Shown here: piece by piece, positions 57,233-64,000 of the stretch | How the letters are laid out: every line of letters begins with the position of its first letter | How positions within the stretch are numbered: position 1 is the stretch's first letter | Notes under the pieces: generated by a model | The model's database searches: none | What the model was told of the DNA's origin: nothing | The model's input: the letters and a program-made list of their open reading frames with translations, nothing else | Program-made: the position numbers and the translations under genes | DNA from: Coffea arabica | Taxonomy: Eukaryota > Streptophyta > Magnoliopsida > Gentianales > Rubiaceae | DNA: 64,000 bases | NCBI RefSeq assembly: GCF_036785885.1 | Contig: NC_092317.1 | Span: 5,892,501 to 5,956,500, forward strand | Direction: 5' to 3'

Positions 57233-57361
57233 CCCGTTTGAATTGTTATTTTTTTGAGTTTTCGTAAAAAATTGTATTGTAACGATTTGACATATATGAG
57301 GTAAAAAAATGATTAGAAGATGTGTTCACAGAAAATGCAAAAATTATAATCCAAACAAGGC
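57233..57361. mobile_element. MITE of the GTTTGGATTG family
   Basis: Left end CCGTTTGAATTGTTATTTTT; the complement of the right end reads CCTTGTTTGGATTATAATTT. Inside is CATATATGAGGTAAAAAAAT followed by GATTAGAAGATGTGTTCACA, related to the copies at 39540 and 28461. Confidence 0.7.
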
Positions 57362-58589
57362 TTAAGTTCAGCTCCAATTTTCTTTTAAATCCGAAAAGTG
57401 AAGTAAAATGAGCAATTGAAAAAAAATGTCCTTTCATAAGTTTAGCTATGGTTGAATCTTTCCTACACTAGTACTATATACATGAATGACAAAAATGCAA
57501 AATTTTAATTTACAATTCAACTTTTGCATATATGTCATAGATTCAACAGTGATAATGTATATACTATTAATGTATGTAAGATTTATTTTTCAGATATTAT
57601 TCGTGAATATTTCTTCACCTTTTTAAGCAAAAAAAGTTAGATTTACTTGTACTTAATAGCAAACATTTTTTTATTTCTGTATTTCTTTTGCCGATTGACT
57701 TATATTATGCAAACTTCATGATTTATAACCAAGCACTACTGTCTTAGTTGATTCTACAATCAGTTGAATAGAAATAAAGGGATTTTAGTGGAATGTGGAA
57801 TGCTCCCGAACTTTGATGGTTAGCTTTATATGACCAAGACATTCAAGAATTTTAAAGCCACTAACTCACCCATCACTTTCTTGTCATTCAGAAAACAGCT
57901 ATTTTTGGTTTTCAAAATAAAGCTTTTTCTTAACGTAATTAAGTCCGTGAGAAAGGCATACATAAATATCATGTCAAAAATGAAAAATAAAGCGGTTAAT
58001 TAAAGAGTAAATCTTATATAAATTCACAGTATATACACTATCACCGTTGAATTCATGATACATATACAAAAGTTGAATTTTGCATGGAATCAAATTAAAC
58101 ATGTACACACATTGTAATGTACAGAGTTGCAATTATCATAGGTAACTAAGTCATAGTAGATTCATTATTCCTTCATGTTGATGCTAAATATCCAACCATT
58201 GATCGATGATACCGACCTCTTATAGTTCATGTTTGGTTATATGATTGGGACTCTTTTGCAATGCCAGAAAAAAAAAAAAAAATTCTAGTAAGAACCCATG
58301 ATTTAGTGCCTCCACTCAAATTCCTGTAAAGTACACACTGTAAAGTACACATTGCGTTACTAGTTTCATGTCCTGCATTCCATGTCCTACAAAATATGGC
58401 TAGTCTATTCTTTTTCCCCGAAGATAGGCTATTTGAGTTCCAAAAATGATAGAATTGCTGATACCATGCAGTAGCAACAATGCTGATAATAAAAACAGCA
58501 TTATCTTTTCTTTTCTTTTCTTTTTTTTAAAATAAAAACAACGTTATCACTTAGATATAATTATAAAAAAAAACAACTTCAAAAGTGAT

Positions 58590-58668
58590 ATAAAAGTTTT
58601 CGATGAGAGGGATTGTAAATAGGAGATTCTGGATTCAAAACCTCCTATTTACAAAAAAAAAAAAAATC
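58590..58668. repeat. Possible SINE 3' end with A tail
   Basis: A B-box-like GGATTCAAAACC is followed by CTCCTATTTAC and a run of about 14 A. The complementary words GTAAATAGGAG and CTCCTATTTAC flank the B box, so it could also be a small hairpin. Confidence 0.3.
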
Positions 58669-60155
58669 ACAGTTAGCACATTTTAGCCTTGAGTTAAAAT
58701 CAGCAGCAGATGTGAGCTGCCAAAACGTAATCTTATAGGACTTTGCAGTACCTCCTTTATCTGTTTAAGCAAACATATATTGGGATTTGAGACCCCTTTC
58801 CTTCAATCCATTTGCTTTGCTTGAAAAAGTTTGTGGTAATTGCCGGCAAATACGTTACCTGTCTGATTAAAACTAGGCATTACACACATCCACATACGTT
58901 TGTTTACTCAAAGCAATAATAATAAAATATTGTCTTCTCGAACATTTGTTGTCTCTATTAGACCAACAAATAAAAAATGAAATAAATCACAACACGAGAA
59001 CACTCTATCCTCATATTAGACACCACACCCCCCCCCCCCCAAAACAAAAAAAAGAAAGAAAAAAAGAGATCACCATTATGATAAAATGAATATTTTACTA
59101 AATATCTTTTGGTTGTTGGGCTGATTCTTGGAAGTAGCTTTCACAAGGGGAAATGACCTTTTCTACATGTTACTTAAAGAATTATATCTTAAAGCCATTT
59201 TGGACTTTAGTAAACCTACTTTTTAATCATGCAGCAGCAGGCTAACGCCCACTAACTTCTTTTAGTGAGCTGGAAATTTCATATTGGTAAAAACTAGCCT
59301 TTTACATGACCGAATCTATATCTAACACATACATTTTATAAATGTGTATGCTCATTAAATAGTATTTTTACTTATTAAATACATCAGTCCTCCTTCAAGA
59401 GCCAATTGAAGCCTATCCCAATTCATTTCCACATGGAGAAACATAGAAATGTGCAAATGTTCTGAACTTGATTAGAAAATCAACAATTCTTTCCTGCGGA
59501 ATGTGTCCCGTGAGAAATTGAAACTCCTTTTATCTTCTGGAAAACCAATTATCTCAAGTAGCTCAATATGCAGCAAGAGACTTTTTGGACAGTTAGATTC
59601 TTAGGCATTATTAACTGAAAATAAAGCTTCAGCTGTTCAGATGATCTCCATCACCATCATGTGGCCCATGGGTTGTGGCAGCTGAAACACAGGAACCAGC
59701 CGGCATGAGAGTGACAATGGAACCTTCCTCTTTTGTTATGGGCAATAATAACTAAAAGAGGCATAGAGCCTTACGCATGGCCACCTATAACATCTCCCCC
59801 TCTGGCAATTAAGTTACACCAATCAAATACCATCTCATATTTTCTAATGCATTTGGTCCACTGCTGCAAGGACCAAAAAACCAAAGGAAAAAACGTAGAC
59901 ACAATAAAAAACAATGGTTAGTAGTAAAAGAGGCTTCACAAGAAATTTTGAGCTTATCCGCCACCAGCCTCCAAGAGCACCATCATGCATTCATACCAAT
60001 GAAAGCTCAGCAAAATTCACATAAATTAACCAGCAGCATTCACAAAATTAGACCTTCTTGCAATTACTCTGTACAGCTGACGTAGAGGGAAGCTGAAAAT
60101 CAGTACATTTACCAAGTCTCGCCATAACTGCACAAGAAGTGCTTTGATTTGAGAA

Positions 60156-63100
60156 CTAAAAGAATTGCTGGAGCCAGCGACTGTTTACAGCATCCTTCTC
60201 CAAGTCATTTCTTAATTGGCTCACATGTTGTAGAGCCTGTTCAAAGTCCATCGTCTCCAGTGGCAACTCAGAGAAATTTTGTAAGAACTGGCTAGCTCGA
60301 GCAGCACCTCTGGACATGTCATCAAGATCCAACTCCCTCTTTCGTTTAGTGGCTCCCTGTCAATCATCATGATTGCCAATGCATCATTTCCATGAAAGAC
60401 CCAACCGGTACCACACAATAGTTGGTCTAGGTTTTACTTTTCATGATGAAGACCATAAAATTGTTTCTCCCAGCTGAAAATCATTTCTGACAGCGGAAGT
60501 TTAACCCAAGTTGATGATTGAGCTCTCTATAAAGCTCATCACAACAGACACAATTCATTTACAGGTTGATGAGTAGAAACACTAATCTTTTACTATCTTT
60601 TCAACCCTAAAGGCATCAGAATGCTAATATTTCTTGCTCAGCATAGAAAGTAACCACAAGGATTCATTCAAACTTATGATTAGTAAATAAAAAATACATT
60701 TTTCTTTAAGGCAATTTCTGCATCGGGAAGTCCTGCTGAATGAATAACATTGAATGCCAACAAAAAGTTTAGAGTGCGCCCAGTTTATGTGCAATGAAGC
60801 CAATGACTCACTCAGAATAAATACTTTATACCTCATTGTGCGAGAGCATAATTCTCTCTCAGAATTCAACACAATTCAAATACTTGCCATAGATACCCTG
60901 AAAGTGTCTTTTATTCTCATTTTGTTGCCTAGTAACACACAAAGGTACTTAATTTTCTTTTAAGGCATGAATAAATAAAATATCATACCTCATGCCTACA
61001 TAATGAATTTAGTCAAGCTCTTTCCACGCCAATAAAAAGAAGATAATATTAATAGATGAATAATCAAAGGCCATATAAAGAAGCAGAAGAAGAACCAACA
61101 TGTGAATGATCAGAAGCAATGAACAAACCTCTTTGGCATCTTTTGGCATAAATGCCATTGGGGAGAAGTCCTCCAACTCAGCAGCCTTTTCCCTGGCAAG
61201 TGCAACAACACTTTCTGGGAAGTTTGCGAATTCTGCCACATGAATACCGAAACTCTGATCACAGGGCCCAGGTTCAACCTGGAAATGTGAGGGTAAAAAA
61301 ATGAACAGTTTTGCCAAGGGAAGATTCAAACACTTTATGTGAATGAAAACTTGAGTCCAGAATGTGAAAAAAGTAAATAATCCAATTTTTGTTACTATTG
61401 TGAAGTCAAAAAACTTAAAAAATACCACTGAATAACAAAATTTCATCCACATCCACCCATTTTAGGTCAAAAGTGCTATAATACCATCTGCCATGTTCAT
61501 AACTAACACATCAATCAAAAAAAGGAAAAAAAAAACACACACACACACACCAATTATCTTTTCCCTGATCCAACATAGAGACTACTTCCATGAAGACCAT
61601 AAAATCAAAAGAAAAGAATCACCATTAAATAAAAAAATTGAGGTCGACAACAAGGACACATTTATCCTAATCACCCAAACCGTTTCAAGAAGGCATAAAC
61701 CATCCAATGGAGATTCTTTGAACTTGTTCATGAACAACGAGAGTTAAAAGTACTGGGTCATATCTACCGCATCAACCTCAGTTTGGTCCATTTATCATAT
61801 GATGCATTTCAAAATCCCACATCCCCCAATATAATTTAACACAGATAGCAAATCACCCTATTGGTTCTCATACACTTACAGAACCGGTTCCAACTTTTAG
61901 GAAAAAAAAAATAAGCCATTGTTCAAGACAGCCCACAATATATGTACTCCCTCTTTGGTTGCAATTAGACTATCACACAAAAGGATAAAACTACGTGCGT
62001 TCAGCCATCAGCTTGTCAGTTTCCACTCCTTCCACAAAGTTTAAAATATAAAATCCACGATAAAATTCCAAGTTTTCCTTGGGTTAATACAAGTTAAAAG
62101 ATCGGATAACAACCTTGTAAAGCATGGTTAACTTGCGACTTGCTGAATCAATGTGTGCACTGACATGATAATTTGCTACACCAGCAATGTTGTCTGAAGA
62201 ACGCTCATCATCAGAAGTTTCATTTGCTAAGGCAGTCAGCTCATGAAAATGAGTAGCAAATAACGTAGGTGCTTTGATCACTTCGAATATGTGCTCACAG
62301 ATGGCCCAAGCTAAGCCTGATCATTGACATCAAAGGCAAATGAAAATAAATGTCATACTTAGGGTAAACTAATAACTCAGCAATGAAGATCTGATACTAC
62401 CAACTTCACAAAATGCAGTTCAAATGCTAAGAAAACAATAGGTGCAGGGTGGAAATGTGGACGGTGCAAAAGTTGAAAGATAAAAAAAAAATAAGAAGGT
62501 TATAGTACAAAACTAACCAAATCCATCATAAGTTGACGTTCCACGGCCCAATTCGTCAATAATTATTAGAGACTTATTGGTAGCTCCTTTCAAAATTGAT
62601 GCAGTCTCGAGCATTTCTTGCATAAAAGTGGAAACTCCACGTAGCTGTTGAAGTAACAGAAGAAAGACAGGTAAACACAAGATCTTAAGGACTTCTGAAA
62701 CAATAAAGAGCATAGTCGTCCCTTTATTTACTTTTTTGTTCGAGCCATTGAAACAAACTATTGACAAAGAAATCAACACCAATAGCAAAAACATCAGGAT
62801 AAAGAATAAGATAAGTAAATATCAAGGTTTCAAAAGAACTTCATGGAGAATTGAGTGGTTTTATCGATCAATTAATTTAAAAAAACTCAAGACAACTCCT
62901 AAAATGATTTGGAACTTGCACAGAAGCCTGGCTACAGGTACATTCTCTGTTGGGTTTTGAAGTCAGCAAATACAGAGTTCACCATTGGCCCTGTAACAGA
63001 TTAAGCCAGCCCCAGAGCCAAAAAATGGTTAAATTTGACATCTGGAGTATCTAACAGTCTATCAAAAACTTAATAGCTACTAATGTGCTGAGAAAGAACT

Positions 63101-63424
63101 AGTAAATACTGCATCAATTAAAGTCCAATTCACATCACCAATTAGGTTATAAATCAGGATATGGAAGGACAAACTATAAATTCACCAGATACTCTAGGAA
63201 ACAGTACTTAATACCAAGGTTTCTCCCTAATGTTTTTAGACAATTTAATTCAACTATTCTAACAAGAACGGCATTCAGCTCTTTCTACCATGAAAGAAAA
63301 TCTGCCAACTAACCTGGCAGTCACCGGCACCTACACGAGCAAATATACAATCACGCACAGAAATGTTAGCTTTGTCACAAGGAACAAAAGAACCGATTTG
63401 TGCCATGAGGATATTCACCCCAAC
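60156..63424 (-). CDS. MSH2: DNA mismatch repair protein MSH2, 3' part (last five exons)
   Basis: MSH2 pairs with MSH3, MSH6 or plant MSH7 to recognise mispaired DNA in the nucleus. Visible exons are 63424-63314, 62644-62518, 62316-62114, 61278-61129 and 60356-60156 (stop TAG 60156-60158), with GT..AG sites and matching phases, giving about 263 codons. These cover the back half of the MutS ATPase: [19 protein letters not shown], the signature [18 protein letters not shown], Walker B in [19 protein letters not shown], and the H-loop [11 protein letters not shown]. Next come [20 protein letters not shown] and [16 protein letters not shown], then a C-terminal helix region ending [25 protein letters not shown] and the ending distinguish it from MSH3, MSH6 and MSH7. 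The Walker A exon and everything N-terminal lie right of the window. No defect is seen. Confidence 0.93.
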
Positions 63425-64000
63425 CTGCATCAACAGATAGTCAGAGGAAACTTTTATTAGAGTTAAAAGCTTGAAGCCAAATTTGCCTGGGATATAGAAG
63501 CTCAGAACATGGCTTATCCTTTAGTTAGAACTTATTAAAAACCAAAGATTTTGCTATAGTTAATTACCAGTCTTCAATAAACAAAATGCATGGACTGCAA
63601 ATATGGACAAAAAAGATTGTAATAAGCACTGCCTCTGATTTTTCTTTCCCTATTTCCTGTTTATTTCTCTTGTTGATATTGCAGTCATAATGTTGCAAAT
63701 CATTTCATTCCAGAAAAAAGTGCACCACTCAATTGAACGTCATCTAACAAAAGTTTGTGCATCCATGCCAGGTTAGACTAATCTGTTTCCTTTCTCCACA
63801 CAAGGTGGGCGAGGTAGGGTGCGGTTTTGCTACAGAGGACTCCTGGCCCAGCTGAATCCCTTTTAGATGGCATTTTAGAATGCTTACGTATTTGCCGGAC
63901 TAATTTCATTTTACACCCTGGTCGTGTTAGGGTCATGCAACCTTGCAAGTATGATCCTATATTTTTGACAATTCAGCATCCAACCTCTGATGATACTGAT
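63425..64000 (-). other. MSH2 intron (partial)
   Basis: From the acceptor of the first visible exon (TGATGCAG on the - strand) to the window edge. No further MSH2 coding sequence is present, so the intron exceeds 575 bp. Confidence 0.75.

Larger units (their letters stand above)
54671..60155. other. Intergenic between the RING gene and MSH2
   Basis: About 5.5 kb with no supported gene. The left end should hold the RING gene promoter and 5' UTR; the last few hundred bases should hold the MSH2 3' UTR. A (TA)n run is at 54948-54978 and a C12 run is at 59029-59040. Short repeats are listed separately. Confidence 0.5.

Noticed and set aside
59640-59960. GC-richer patch left of MSH2 as a gene
   Set aside because: The only frame is 62 codons, with no splice sites or family resemblance; it may belong to a transcript leader or to the far 3' flank.
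1-64000. tRNA, rRNA, CRISPR or bacterial operon features
   Set aside because: I looked for cloverleaf boxes, rRNA core sequences and regular spaced repeats and saw none that hold up; the window is plant nuclear DNA.

Overview
This is nuclear DNA from a flowering plant. Host genes are intron-rich with GT..AG splice sites, flanks are AT-rich, and plant-type transposons are common. The organism is probably an asterid eudicot. A short repeat family with termini like GTGTTTGGATTG and an internal TATGTGAGRTAAAAA block resembles elements I associate with Rubiaceae (coffee relatives), but that placement is weak.

Layout from left to right. The last five exons of a class II histone deacetylase (HDA15-like, + strand) occupy 43-2762. 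A 9.66-kb Gypsy LTR retrotransposon of the Tat type (3623-13279, polyprotein on the - strand) follows, with matching LTRs, a perfect 5-bp target-site duplication (gtgac), two RNase H domains, and a second gene on the opposite strand that has its own TATA box. It sits beside a decayed fragment (13330-14150) of the MYB gene found intact at 37115-38130. From 14.1 to 26.4 kb there is mostly repeat-derived DNA: a Harbinger-like non-autonomous element, diverged direct repeats, a few weak exon-like stretches, and a duplicated kinase tail. A G-type lectin receptor kinase pseudogene (26627-29173, -) is broken by a small MITE and a frameshift. Next come nested hAT-like elements (29538-30441), a long AT-rich repeat tract (about 31480-34205), and an unrecognised exon-like fragment.

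The right half is gene-rich, all on the - strand: a two-repeat SHAQKYF MYB transcription factor (37115-38130), a DENN-domain protein of the DENND6/FAM116 family (42681-45633, 3 exons), a 14-exon TMEM185-like membrane protein with a C-terminal RING finger (47648-54670), and the last five exons of the mismatch-repair gene MSH2 (60156-63424). Splice phases close exactly for the MYB, DENN and RING genes, giving predicted proteins of 299, 668 and 466 residues.

The genes do not form one pathway, but the gene order is informative. From memory, HDA15 and MSH2 are neighbours in Arabidopsis (At3g18520/At3g18524), as are the DENN and RING genes (At1g73930/At1g73950). Here the second pair, the MYB gene and the transposons lie between the first pair. 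I found no RNA genes, CRISPR arrays or prokaryote-type systems.
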